Positions 32,195 through 43,900 of a DNA stretch of 62,951 nucleotides are shown here, in pieces. The notes under the pieces were generated by a model. The model saw only the letters and a program-made list of their open reading frames with translations, did no database searches and was not told the origin of the DNA. Source of the stretch: Hyphomicrobiales bacterium. GTDB taxonomy: Bacteria; Pseudomonadota; Alphaproteobacteria; Rhizobiales; Methyloligellaceae. Location of the stretch: assembly GCA_021775595.1 (NCBI GenBank), contig JAJFHN010000039.1, positions 1-62,951 on the forward strand, given 5' to 3'. Each line of letters starts with the position of its first letter. The first letter of the stretch is position 1. The position numbers and the translations under genes are program-made.

Positions 32195-32317
32195 CCTCTC
32201 TTTGCTAAGGAGAGGCAACTACTTTTGGAGCTAAGACAGTAATGTTCCTGGTACACCAGGCGCAGTGTATGACATTGATCTCCCTCTGTCTTATACTCCA
32301 TTACTTGTCTTAGCTCC
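32195..32317 (+). ncRNA. structured leader of dCMP deaminase gene
   Basis: The 32042-32344 gap holds no convincing gene (a 35-codon ATG frame near 32060 is weak). It contains CCTCTC/GAGAGG (32195-32215) and an 18 bp stem, GGAGCTAAGACA-GTAATG (32227-32244) with CATTAC-T-TGTCTTAGCTCC (32299-32317), broken by one bulged T. Inside that is CCTGG-TACA-CCAGG. The deaminase ribosome site follows. Same architecture as the thyX leader; function unknown. Confidence 0.55.
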
Positions 32318-32344
32318 TTCTTTATTAAATAAAGGAAAATATAA

Positions 32345-32794
32345 ATGCGTACAGCACTTAAATGGGAAGCTCGTATGATTGGGGAAGCAAAGAGATGGGC
32401 ATCTTATTCTAAAGACCCATCTACTAAAGTAGGAGCTGTAATTTTCGATCCTATTCGTAGAACTATTATTACTACAGGATACAATGGGTTTCCTAGGGGT
32501 ACGTTAGATGATGATGATCTATACGCAGATAGGAATATCAAATACCCCCGTATTGTACATGCTGAAGCTAATGCCATAGTAGATGCTGCCTATCAGGGTA
32601 GAAGTACTAGAGGAGCTCATATGGCTGTTACACACCATCCCTGTGGGGATGTATGCTCAGGGCTGATTATTCAGTCGGGTATTACTAATATTATCTATGA
32701 AGCAACTGAAGATGAAATGGAACGACATAAATCAGACATAGCGATGGTATTATTTAAAGAAGCTAATATAAAAATAACAGGAATAACTCTATGA
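32345..32794 (+). CDS. dCMP deaminase
   Basis: 149 residues. Zinc site HAEANAI (His72, catalytic Glu74) and PCGDVC (Cys100, Cys104). It converts dCMP to dUMP for ThyX. The cysteines are separated by three residues, where the family usually has two (PCxxC), with a one-residue insertion; metal binding might still be possible. GYNGFPRG is also typical. AAAGGAAA precedes the ATG. Confidence 0.93.
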   Translation: MRTALKWEARMIGEAKRWASYSKDPSTKVGAVIFDPIRRTIITTGYNGFPRGTLDDDDLYADRNIKYPRIVHAEANAIVDAAYQGRSTRGAHMAVTHHPCGDVCSGLIIQSGITNIIYEATEDEMERHKSDIAMVLFKEANIKITGITL

Positions 32795-32979
32795 CAGATA
32801 AGAAAGCAGAACTTACTCAGAATATGATATGTGCTACTACAGAATTTGGAATATTTTTAGTACAGGAAATGGCTACACAAGCTTTAGCTCAGAAACCTGA
32901 TATGTCTCTCAAAGAATTTACACAAGTAGTTGATCATCAAATGCTATCACTTAAAGATAGAATAATCGCAGGCAAATAA
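32791..32979 (+). CDS. small helical protein (62 aa)
   Basis: ATGA overlap with the deaminase. MTDKKAELTQNMICATTEFG and later helical sequence. No family recognised; the coupling implies a shared role or regulation. Confidence 0.6.
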   Translation: MTDKKAELTQNMICATTEFGIFLVQEMATQALAQKPDMSLKEFTQVVDHQMLSLKDRIIAGK

Positions 32980-33014
32980 GTAGGTTAATTTTAATTAAAA
33001 TAAGGAAATAAACT

Positions 33015-33755
33015 ATGAGTGAATGGGATCTTCCAGATGATGTGGAAACAACTAAAATTGAACGAGTTGGTGGAGGAGGTTATACCTGGGAATCCGGAGT
33101 ATACCTAACTACAATCGATTTGGTATATCTAGATCAAAGAGACTCTGAAGCAATTTTTCTTAATGCTGTTTTGAAAAATGATGCAGGAAAAGAACTTAAG
33201 GAGGCTTTTTGTATTAAATCAGGCAAAGATAAAGGAAAAAGAACCTGGTATATTAGTAAAAAAGATGGCAAAAAATATCCATTGCCAGGATATTCAATAG
33301 CTAATTCTTTATGCATATCTGCTCTTGGTAAATCATTAGCAGATTGTCTTAAAGAAACTACAAAGAAAATGGTAGAAGTTTACGATTATAAGGAAGGCAA
33401 GACAGTTCCTACAGAAAAATATGCATTGATGAACCTGGTAGGCAAAGCAGTTAAAGTAGCTGTACATCAAGTCAAACAAGATAAAACTAAGAAGAACGAT
33501 GCTACCGGAAAATATGATTCTACCGGAGAAACCAAAGTCATTAATGAATGTAAATTCTTTGGTAATACTGCGGGTGTAACTGCTGAAGAAATTGAAGCAG
33601 GAGAAGAAGCAACTATGTTTGATAAGTGGGCTGAAAAGAACACAGGTACTGTAATTGATAAGTCTACTAAGAAGACAGGAGCTTCTGCTGCAGATATCAT
33701 GGGAGGAGGGACAGCGGCTGAACCTGCTGCGAGTACCAAGTCCCTATTTACCTAA
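33015..33755 (+). CDS. single-stranded DNA-binding protein (N4 gp45-like)
   Basis: 246 residues, close to the N4 SSB (265). N-terminus DLPDDVETTKIERVGGGGYT, TYLTTIDLVYLDQR and GKDKGKRTWYISKKDGKKY fit the N4-type SSB/OB region. It binds ssDNA in replication and recombination, and in N4 also helps host RNA polymerase at late promoters, so it may switch on the minus-strand late genes. AAGGAAAT precedes the ATG. Overlaps the resolvase by one base. Confidence 0.8.
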   Translation: MSEWDLPDDVETTKIERVGGGGYTWESGVYLTTIDLVYLDQRDSEAIFLNAVLKNDAGKELKEAFCIKSGKDKGKRTWYISKKDGKKYPLPGYSIANSLCISALGKSLADCLKETTKKMVEVYDYKEGKTVPTEKYALMNLVGKAVKVAVHQVKQDKTKKNDATGKYDSTGETKVINECKFFGNTAGVTAEEIEAGEEATMFDKWAEKNTGTVIDKSTKKTGASAADIMGGGTAAEPAASTKSLFT

Positions 33756-34213
33756 TGGTAATCTGCGGTATAGATCCCGGAACTAAAGGAGCATTATGCG
33801 TACTGGATTCAAAAGATCCAGTACGTGTTTCTTTTATAGATATTAATAAAAATGATAAATATACTATTGCTATATGGCTGCATTCTCAAAATGTAGATGT
33901 ATTTTGGATAGAAGACGTAAAGTCTCTATTTGGAATGTCAGCTAAATCTAATTTTGGATTAGGTAGAAGCTTAGGCATTGTACATACAATTGTAGAACTA
34001 GTATCTAAAGGAAACTTCGCTAGGATTATAGCTCCTAAAGTGTGGCAGAAATATATAGGAGTTAGCGTAAAGGGTAAAGATATCAAAGTACAGGTAGGAC
34101 AGATAGCTCAGTCTATGTACCCTCAGGCTATTATTCATGGACCTAAGGGAGGATTATTAGACGGTAGATCTGATGCATTAATGATTGCCCATTATGGTTT
34201 AAAACACTCATAA
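33755..34213 (+). CDS. RuvC-like Holliday junction resolvase
   Basis: 152 residues. MVICGIDPGTKGAL gives the first catalytic Asp in the RuvC-type GIDPG motif; VFWIEDV supplies the Glu, and GGLLDGRSDALMIAHYG the final acidic pair. It likely resolves replication or recombination junctions before packaging. Confidence 0.85.
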   Translation: MVICGIDPGTKGALCVLDSKDPVRVSFIDINKNDKYTIAIWLHSQNVDVFWIEDVKSLFGMSAKSNFGLGRSLGIVHTIVELVSKGNFARIIAPKVWQKYIGVSVKGKDIKVQVGQIAQSMYPQAIIHGPKGGLLDGRSDALMIAHYGLKHS

Positions 34214-34228
34214 GGAATAAGATAAATT

Positions 34229-34780
34229 ATGAAAATAGAAATTAATATCGATGTTGAAGCACTTGTTAAAGAAGCTATTAAAGAATATATTAAAGAAAAT
34301 TTAGTTATTAATAATACCGGCGAAAAAATCCATATTCAGCATACTGTAACTGCGGAAGACAAAGTACAAGTTACTCTGAATTCAGAACAGAATGCTCCTA
34401 AATACGCTGTGGATTGGGAATATGCTCCTCAAGCAGGTAAAAGACGTAATAAGGTACAAAAAGCTCTACATGAAAAAGAACTCTCTCTGGGGCGTTTACT
34501 GACTCCTCAGGAGAAAGGAGAAATTGAAGGTAAAGCTGAAGTAGATGATATTGCGGAGCAGAAAGCTAAAGAAGACGTAATTGAGAAAGCTCGTATTGAG
34601 AAATTAGCTAAAGAAGGTACTGATGCTGCAGTTAAAGAGATTGAAAAAGAAAATAAACCATTAACTAATTCTAGTTTGTTTACTGATGAATCTTCTGAAC
34701 TAGATAAAGCAGAGAAAGAAGCAGAAGCTACTACTCCAGAAGCAGAAGAGCTAGATGATCTACAAAAATTATTTAGTTAA
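34229..34780 (+). CDS. Glu/Lys-rich hypothetical protein (183 aa)
   Basis: Low-complexity and helical, with long E/K/A stretches. The N-terminal part (EINIDVEALVKEAIKEYIKE) is amphipathic. The middle VDWEYAPQAGKRRNKVQKAL could be a DNA-contact region. No catalytic motif seen. It is in the slot of uncharacterised N4 genes after SSB. Confidence 0.6.
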   Translation: MKIEINIDVEALVKEAIKEYIKENLVINNTGEKIHIQHTVTAEDKVQVTLNSEQNAPKYAVDWEYAPQAGKRRNKVQKALHEKELSLGRLLTPQEKGEIEGKAEVDDIAEQKAKEDVIEKARIEKLAKEGTDAAVKEIEKENKPLTNSSLFTDESSELDKAEKEAEATTPEAEELDDLQKLFS

Positions 34781-34786
34781 TTGATT

Positions 34787-34960
34787 ATGAAAAAGTTTAT
34801 AAAAAATAATTGGGTAAATATAAAGACTGCTTTTTATACTGCATTACTGGTAATTATAAGTATTACTATATTTACCGGGGTATACCTAGCTGGATTATTT
34901 GTAGCCGGCATAGCTTTAGTAGTTATTTTATTTATTTTAATAAAAGAAAAACTTAGTTAA
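34787..34960 (+). CDS. small membrane protein (57 aa)
   Basis: MKKFIKNNWVNIKTAFYTAL followed by two hydrophobic segments (LVIISITIFTGVYLAG and LFVAGIALVVILFILI). Last plus-strand gene; its stop overlaps the stop end of the vRNAP gene by 8 bases, so the two operons converge with no spacer. Confidence 0.6.
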   Translation: MKKFIKNNWVNIKTAFYTALLVIISITIFTGVYLAGLFVAGIALVVILFILIKEKLS

Positions 34961-37900
34961 ACGAGTTATTTAGAAAATCTAATATTAAATTTCCTCCAGT
35001 TACGCTAGTAGCTTCATCTGCCAAATCATCGAACTGAAGATAGTTCGGAGAGATATCTCCAGTAACCCAGGCACTATTTAGATTTCCTAGTGTCTCTACT
35101 CCAGTTAAGTATTGGGTAGCTGCAGACAGTCCTACTCCTGTAGGGCTGCTCTGCACTAGCTGCCTAGAAGATCTCTGATTACGCAGAAAGTAAGATAGAA
35201 ATGAAGTACCTCCTATGGCTTCTATAGCTTCCGCAATAGGGGTTAAATTCTCATCAAATAGTACAAATGAATCTAGTGCTATATGCATTGCAGGTTTAAA
35301 TTGCATGCCCTTTACAAGCGTTAAATGCTCGATCATTACATACCTAGCTAAGAAATCTGTTAGCTGTACAACTTGGTGTGCAAATTGATACCCTTCACTT
35401 GACTTAGTAAAGAACAAAGTAGTAGCTACTTTAGTCGCAGCAGTACTTACTTTTGTAGGAATTTTATCTACGAATTCAGTACGTTTACTGAATTTGAGCA
35501 TTCTCTGCACACGTCTAAAATACCCACTAGAAGAAGCTTCGTTTAGCCCCTCTAAAATAATTGAGTTTACACCGGCAGCACTCATTGCATGGATTCTGTT
35601 ATTGCTAATACTTATTCTCAGACGCTCAAGATTTTCTGCTCTTGTAACGGATGTCGGATGAGTATTAGGTAAAGGCTTAGTTGCTATTAAATGCTTTAAT
35701 TTATTAAGTTCATTATTATCATCACGATAGCGAACATACTCTTTGTATCCTTCATAGGCTTTATGCACTATGAAAGGTAAAGGTATTTTTTTCATCAATA
35801 GCTGATACACGTTAGATCTTATGTTATTTATGACAACTTGGGGCATAGCAATAACAATACGATCTTTACCATACCCCACAACTTGCCGGAGTATATGATG
35901 GATATTACGTACATAGTACTTGGCCCTATTCATAGAAGGTTTTTGAAGCCAGGATAGCTCACTTAAATCCCACGCTTTAAAGCCGAATACTTTATTGATA
36001 ATATCTCTTCTGATCATAAATACGCCATTTACTGCAAATTGGTCTATATAGTCTCGTACTTCTCTAGGAAGATTTCTATATTGATCCGCATATTTAGAAT
36101 TTGGATCTAAAAAATTAATAAATTGTTTTGGATGAGATAAGAATAAATCTTGTTGTTCGTGCACAAGACTTTCTATAATTTTCTTATCACTACTGATTGT
36201 GTATTTACGATCTACATATCTAGACTCCATATGCGCAAATACATTTTGTATTTCTAGATCCGGTTTAAGTAATTCTCTTTTAGTTTCATGATCCATCATT
36301 ACTCGATAGTCAGTAATTTTGTCTCGGTCATTTCTAACAGGAATTAATTTTACTGGATCAGCAGAAGGAGTGGATCCAAAAGATGTTTCTCTTTTAATTA
36401 TTGCTTGGATATCTTTATTTATCTTTCTAATATCCGGTTTACCGGTAGCAGGATTTAAATAGCCTGGATCCTTCATAAATATTTCAGTTAATGTAGTACC
36501 TTTATTGCGCTGGTTTGATGTGGACATCATTCCGGATACAAAGGGTACATCAGGCATCGTACGAGATACGTAGATAGTATCGTGTGTTTGTGCAATACCT
36601 GGTATTTTACCAATAGGATAGGATTCAGTGTAACCACCTATTCTCATCTGTTCAGCATCAGTAGCTTTACCGGTTACAGTATTGGTGAGATCATCTACAC
36701 GTTCTACAATATACCCTTTAATAATCTGACTAGGATTATGTTTAAATAAATGTTGAATAGATTTATCTTTAAAAGCTAGATGACTATCCAGCATATCGAT
36801 GAATCCATTTTCTGTGGAATTTTGTGCAAATTCTGCATTAGCTAAATCTTTAACTAACCCTCCTTGATTACTATTTATTTTAGTTAATGCCTCTAAAGTA
36901 GCATAAGCATCTAATAACATAATCGTGTTTTCGCTAGTATCCCCTAGAAACTGTCGAGCAATTGTGTATACATTGGTGTGTTGGTTATGTAATTTACTGC
37001 GTTTACCTGTAATAATCCATTTGCCCAGGGCATCAGTATACTCTCTAGCATCATAGGTAAATGCTTTACCCAATTTCCTATGGATATCTCTCTTTGCTAT
37101 TTTAATTCCATTAGGGTTATTAATTAATTGACTGATTGCATGACTGGTTAACCCAACTCTACGCAGACTAGATAGATCTGTACGTAAGAGTATATTAGTC
37201 AATGCTTCTCTGATCTTGACTGGCATAGCTCCAGGTTTACTAGCATCAACTGATTTCCAAATACTATTAAACCAGTCTGTGGTAAATCGTTCAGCTTCAT
37301 GTCTTCCTTTAGATATATTAACTTTAGCATGCAGTAACTGTTCGATTAAAACTTTAGAAAGAGCCCCTCCTCCAATTTCATTAGCTAGATCTTTTAAAGT
37401 ATCATTCAAAGTTTCATGAGCTTGCTGTCTAATGGCTAATGCAGCAGCACTGTCACTCATAATAATTGTAGGTGCGCCAGCAATACCACTAATTACTTTT
37501 CGTAATCTAGTGGTAGGAACTGTTTCAATGACTCTACTACTGTGCTTAATGAAAGTTTCTTTAATTTTTTGATCTGTTTCGTCTAAAAATTTATAACCTT
37601 TATTAGCTAACTTCTGAAATTGACTCTGATGCTTACTTTGTATCGCTACAAGATGTTCAAGTACTGCAAGCATTTCATGAAATTGATTAGCACTTATAGG
37701 AGTGCGTAATCCTCTTTGTAATATTCTTTCAAAAGTAGCAACTACAAGATCCAACACTTCCAATAGTCTACCTAATATAGTTTTGTCTCTTACTTTCTTA
37801 GTAGGTATACGATTAGAAAGAAAGTGAATCATCTCTTTGTTGGTTAGTGCATGAGCTAAGAATTCATCTAATCTATTGGCTTCATTCTTTGTATTTTTAA

Positions 37901-40900
37901 ATACATATACATAAGTCTTTTTAGCTAGGGCAATATCCTCAGCTGAATGTGGACCCGTTAGACCACTTAAAAATACTTTATAGCCATCTGTCCCCATTTC
38001 ATTTTTAATCTCATGAAACAGCTTGTTAACCTTCGCTGCAATCAATGGAGTATTTTTCAGTACAGTACGGGTAATAGCATGTAATGTCTCATGTACGTAT
38101 ACTTCTTGAGGGGATTTAGTATTAGCTGAATCAGGTACTTGTCGGCTAAGAGAAATACGCATAGCATTTCTGGCGCCTTCCCATTGACCTTGAGTAATAC
38201 CGTCTATATCTTCCCAGGTAAGGTTAATTTTCGTAGTAGAATTCAATCCTTTAGCTAGTACACCAAGTACTTTATCTAAGATAGTAGAATGTGTATTCTG
38301 CTCTTCTTGATTAGCATAGTAATTACTAGATAATTTTTTAAATTGACTATTCAAAGTATGAATACTTTTGGAATCAATATCTCCTACTAGTCTTTTAGTT
38401 TCATTTGATCTAGGAAGATTACTCAAAGATTCTAGTATATCTGCATCTGGTTTATTTTCATTTTTGGTTTCCCATACGCTTGTATGGCCTAGATCATTAA
38501 TAGTTTTTATAACATCATTTACTGCCGGCTTCTGTGAAGTAATTTTTGGATCGTATATTCCCATATACATTTGATTAGATAATATCTTGCCTCCACCTTC
38601 TTCAGAGATAAGTTCCTCCAAATTTTGTCTAGCTTGAAATACATTAATATTGGCATTTTCAACATCAGTAATTAAATTATAAATACTAGTTTTTGATTCA
38701 CCGGGTTTTGTAAATCTATTTACATATGCTTCTTTTTTGATCCATCTATCTGCAGCAGACATTATAGCAGGACTAGATAATTCTTTAACTGCGGCTATTT
38801 GATCTACCATAGCCTGCATAATGCTATGTGTTCTTCCTATTTTCGTGTAGACCCTACCATAGCCTTTGGATACTTCTACTAGATCTACAGGACTACCCAT
38901 ATACGCGTCATGTAGCATTAAAGTATTGGGATGCTGATTTAGTATTAATGTCAATAATGTAGCATCGATATTAATAATCATACGGATTAGGGCAGCAACA
39001 CCAGGAGAATCGAATTTGGTCTGATTAGCAGATCCAGTAAGTCTTTTTGGTTTACCTTTTGTCTCCCCTTTAGTCCATACTTCTACTTTTTCTGCATTCG
39101 TATCAGAACGATCTACTATCTGTGAACTTAGATCTACAAAAGAAGTATCCTCAGAATCCAACGAAGACATATATCCTTTATATTGAGGCAGTACTTTTAT
39201 TAATACATCACTCTTAACTAGCTCAGCTACTTCTCTCTTTGTTAACGCTGTTCTTCCTGGCATGGTAGCTAGTAATGCTTTTTCTGCTTTATTGTAATGA
39301 GCCATGAATATAGCATGGAGAACTTCCCCTCCAGATATAATAGCTTGTCTAGCTGGCCCAGTACCTCCAAGCATTTCATTTAATCCAAGATCAAATCTCG
39401 GTGCAAGAACTTTACCAATAGTTTCTATTAATTTTTTATCTTCAAAACGTATTTCTTTATATTTACCAGATTCAATAATTTTTTTATTAGCTCTAGATCT
39501 ACGTCTAATATCTATTACTAAACTTGTAGTATCGTAACCTTTTTTAAACGCATTTAGTTCTGTTAATTGGCTAGCAAAAGGCACAACAATATCTTGTAGA
39601 TACTGCTCTTTGCCTGATTTAGGAGGAATAGTGATATCTTCTAAAAATTCTGGTCTGGTTGTACCAGGCATAGCATTATACGTTTTCTGTATAGTGTTTA
39701 AATGATCATAAATATCATCTACTATATTCTTAGCTACACCTTGACTAATACTTTCTGTTCCGCCTCCATACATGAAAATAAGAAAAGGATATTTTACTAG
39801 ATCTCGCAAATCTCCGTTTTTCAGATCAGGAAATAGAATCTCTAATGCTGTATTCTTTCTAGTGTAAGTAGTATTTGTATATCCTAGTTCAGTTTCATTA
39901 GCATACTCTACTCCGGAATACTTCTTAATTAATTCAGCTAGTCTTTGGTAGGTATCTTTGGCTTCTGTTTTATGACGGGTATCATTACCTATATATGTAC
40001 CGGTACGATTTAATTGAGTTTCTATATCATCATTGCCTTCTTCATCTGTAAACATAGGAAACTGCATAACATTAATGGCAAAACCGTTAGTAATACCATC
40101 AATCTCAAATACTATGTCCGAAGTAAATGTATCGTTTTCTTTGTATTTAGATAGCCCAGTTAATGCATTTAATATAGACATATTGCCCCCAAATTTACTT
40201 TGGATAACTGGCAATACTCTAGCTAACTCGTTTAACTGAACTACTTCGTTAAATCCATTTTGGATATCTTGGATAGCTTTTATAGCTGTCTGCACATCTT
40301 CGTTATTATATCGTTCTTCAAATGCTTCTATAGCAGCCTCAGGAGCGTTCTTATCTACTGCAAATCCTAAGTTGGCAGCTGCAGCCATCTTAAAGAGATG
40401 AACGTTACTGGCGTTGTATATGACAGCCTTAAAAGGTTTTACAAGCCAACGATCAACTTTACTTTGTTGAGGATTTATATCTCCCTGCATCATAATACGA
40501 TGATGATTCTGCAAAGCATATGTAAAGTAAAAACCCTCTAAATCGCCATTAGTATTAGCTTCCAATATTCTATCAAGTGCATCTGTCTTATCTCTATTAG
40601 AAGCTTCTCTGGATCCCCTGATGTCTTCATGATCAGTATAGTCATAAGACTGGGTTCCTATAAGAGATTCTAATGCACTTCTGTGTGACTGGTTTAGGGC
40701 AGCTACAATATCTACAGTTTCTGCTTTATCCCATTTAACATTTTGGAGTTTTGTAATAACTTCAGTAACTTTTTTAGGAACTCCCCCAAAAGAATTACGA
40801 ACAGAAGTAATTTTTCTTTTGCTAGGACGTTTTAATAAACTTCCTCCTTCGGTATTTATATCTACATCAATTGCTTCTGCAATTTCTTCAATTGCAGTAA

Positions 40901-43900
40901 GTTGATTTACATTAAATTTAATTGGGGCATTGTTATGTAAAATATGTTTATAAGTATTTTGATGTCCTTTCTCATTCCTGTTATTGAATATACGGTCTTT
41001 TGAGTACATTCTTGCAAAATTCCATGAATGCTCTTCTACACGGAAAGTTGCTTCAGCATCTGTACCTTGTTCAATATGAACTGCTAACAATCCTAAAGCA
41101 GGAATTAATTTATCAAAATACAGCCCTACAGATTTATCTTTAGGAGACAGATTTAATATGTTAGTAACGGTAATACCTATTTCATTACTAGCTTGCTGAT
41201 AACTATGCCCTAAATCTTTAATTTCAGTTTCTTCGTTAGTGGATAGCTTTTGTTTTCCCCCATATAGAAACATTTCCCTAGCAAACTCACTTTTAAGTGG
41301 ATTACTTGTAGGATTCCTCTGAGTCCAATTTAGAGTACCTAGCATCATGCTAAATAGCACTTGAGGAGGTAACTCGTTATCCTGGTAGAGAATAGATAAA
41401 GGTTGATGTAAGGCGTAGTTACCAGTGTCTGTGTCATTATTAAAATTAATCTTGTCATACCTGGCTTTATATCTAAAATACGCACTAGATAAAATAGCTG
41501 CAGATTTTTCAGATGTACCTATATCTATAAGACTAGTTATTAAATATTTCTCTGTCGTAAAGGCTATATTTGGAAGAGTATGTATACCTTCTTTTGCTTC
41601 AGTATTTAGACCTACTAGATCTAAGAATGCCTTACCTAGGATTTTCATAGTAGCCTCTGCATTAGAGGCTATTTTGTGAGCAAGTTTAGCCGCTCTTACT
41701 ACTTTACCATATGGTTTTTTATTCTTCTTTTCTTCAGCTTTAACAGAAACTTCTTTAGCTTCCGCTAGTTGTTTATTAGTTATAGCTACTGTAGGAGTAT
41801 CAGTAGATCCTTCTATAAAATTCTTTGTGTTAGGCAGCTTGTCGAGAGCCCCATTAATTTCATCGATAGTGGCCTCTACACCAAGTAGCTTAGATAAAGT
41901 AGCTAATACAGTAGAATCTGTATTTGCTTTTACTTTATTATCTTTTGTAATTTCTTCGGAAAATACAATCCGAAAAGCCTGTTTACTATGCTCTGTTTTA
42001 GGTATAAAGCGTTCTTTCTTAGAAAACTCTTCTTCTGTAACTAGTTCACTATATTGTTTATCAATAGCGCCTTCAAAAGATTCTTCTGTATTGTTCTCTT
42101 CACTATAATCCTCTGCGTTTAGTTCATCAAAATTAACAGGTTGATTAGATCTTTTCTTGGCACCTTTAAGTAACAGTACTGATCCGGATTCCAGTACTTG
42201 ATCAAATAAAGTAGTAGAAATACCTGAAGGTATTCCTAGTAACTTCCTAATAGCAACACTAAAATCAGACCATAACGAAGAAGTGGACGCAGATTCAATT
42301 GCGTCTATAGCTTGAAGTATCTCTTGAGCATTTACGCTAGTAAGTCCATGAACTAATAATTCCTCTACTTTAGCAGGATCAATCTTATTATCTGTGTGGA
42401 ATCTTTTTCCACTGATACGCGCAATATACTCTTTAGTGCGTGTAAGGGTATATTCCCTGGCTCCTTCTTTTCCAGATGATTGTAGTTTCTTTACTAATGC
42501 CCTTAGTTTTTTTGGATCATTTAAAATATCTCTCAACTTTGCTGCAATAGCATGTAAATCAGAAACTGCAGCTTTCTCTTCAGCAGTCTTTGGAGCATTG
42601 AATGTACCAGTTACAGCATGGTGTAATATCTCATGGAGCAAGGTAGCTTCAGTTAACCCTTTGCGACTTATAACTATTCTAGTTGGTACACCCTCGGCAT
42701 TCTCAGCTCTTCCAGCTATTGCAGAATTTTCTTTAAACTTTTCAGTAAAAGTTATAGGAATATTTTTACCAATTTTCCCTTGTATAACTTGTGCTATTTT
42801 TCTAAATGATTTATTAGAAGTGTTATCGATAAGCCACTGCAAAGCTACTTCTGTTGTTCCAAACGAAAGAACTATTTCTTTGGTGAGTTGGGGAGCTCTC
42901 TTGCTTTTACCTTTTTCAGTTGTAGAGGATTTCCTATCTCTAGTGGAGCTTCGTTTAGAATCTCTGTCTTGTTGAGCATCCGGAGTAGGAGATTCAGAAC
43001 TTTCAGCTTTCCCCTCAGATCCTGGAGTTTTCCTTTTAGTTCTGGAAGTCTCGGATACTTTACGTTCAAATCCAGCTTTCTTGTCTGTATTAGTTTCATT
43101 AATAGCTCCAAAAGTTCCCGCATCAACATCTGCTTGATGAGGATCTTTATCTATAGGTTTAGCTGCTTTATCAATAGCTTCCTGATCAATAGGTACTTTT
43201 TCTTTTTCTGGGTTTACTGCACCTAATTGCGCACTAAGTTCTTGAGCTGCTTTAGTACTTATTGCAAGTTTATCTGCACTCTTTTTAAAAGAAGTATTTT
43301 TATACCCTTTTACGACTGCTAATATTTTCTTACTGTAAGCTACTTCTTTCGTAAGAGTACTCAGTAACTTCCCAGAATTTTTATGGATACTAGTTAAAAA
43401 CTCCCCCTCATTTCTACGTCTATTAAATTCTGTAGTAGACATAGCGGGTAATACTGTATATTTCATACTTCTATCTGAAGGAATATTAGGGCTAACTCGT
43501 ACCCCTTTAACTACTATTTCTTCTCCAGATTTTCTAGGTACTTTTTGGGCTGCAATAAATGCATTAAGCTTCTTATTTAGATTTGCTGCATGCGTATTCA
43601 TTTTAGCTTCAATAGCTGCAATCTTTGAATTCGCTAATGCTTGATCTTTTTCATCTTTTAATATTTTGTAGATCTCTTGGCTATATGTTTTTAATCCAGT
43701 CCACCTACTGGATATACTTCCGGTAGTAGCTTCTTCATGGACTGTATCCATGCTTTTAATATTAGCTGATTCTTGCTGCCTAGTTAGTTCTTGTGCAAGC
43801 TGTTTAGCTTCTTGACCATCTTTAATTGCTTTTCGATCTAAAGGAGTAAGCTCATGCTTTGCTTGTATTCTATCTACTTCTTCCGGATCTAAACCTTCAG

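Noticed and set aside
42394-43226. Plus-strand open frames of 112-193 residues opposite the vRNAP gene
   Set aside because: They mirror a strongly coding minus-strand gene, have no ribosome sites and show biased, low-complexity composition.
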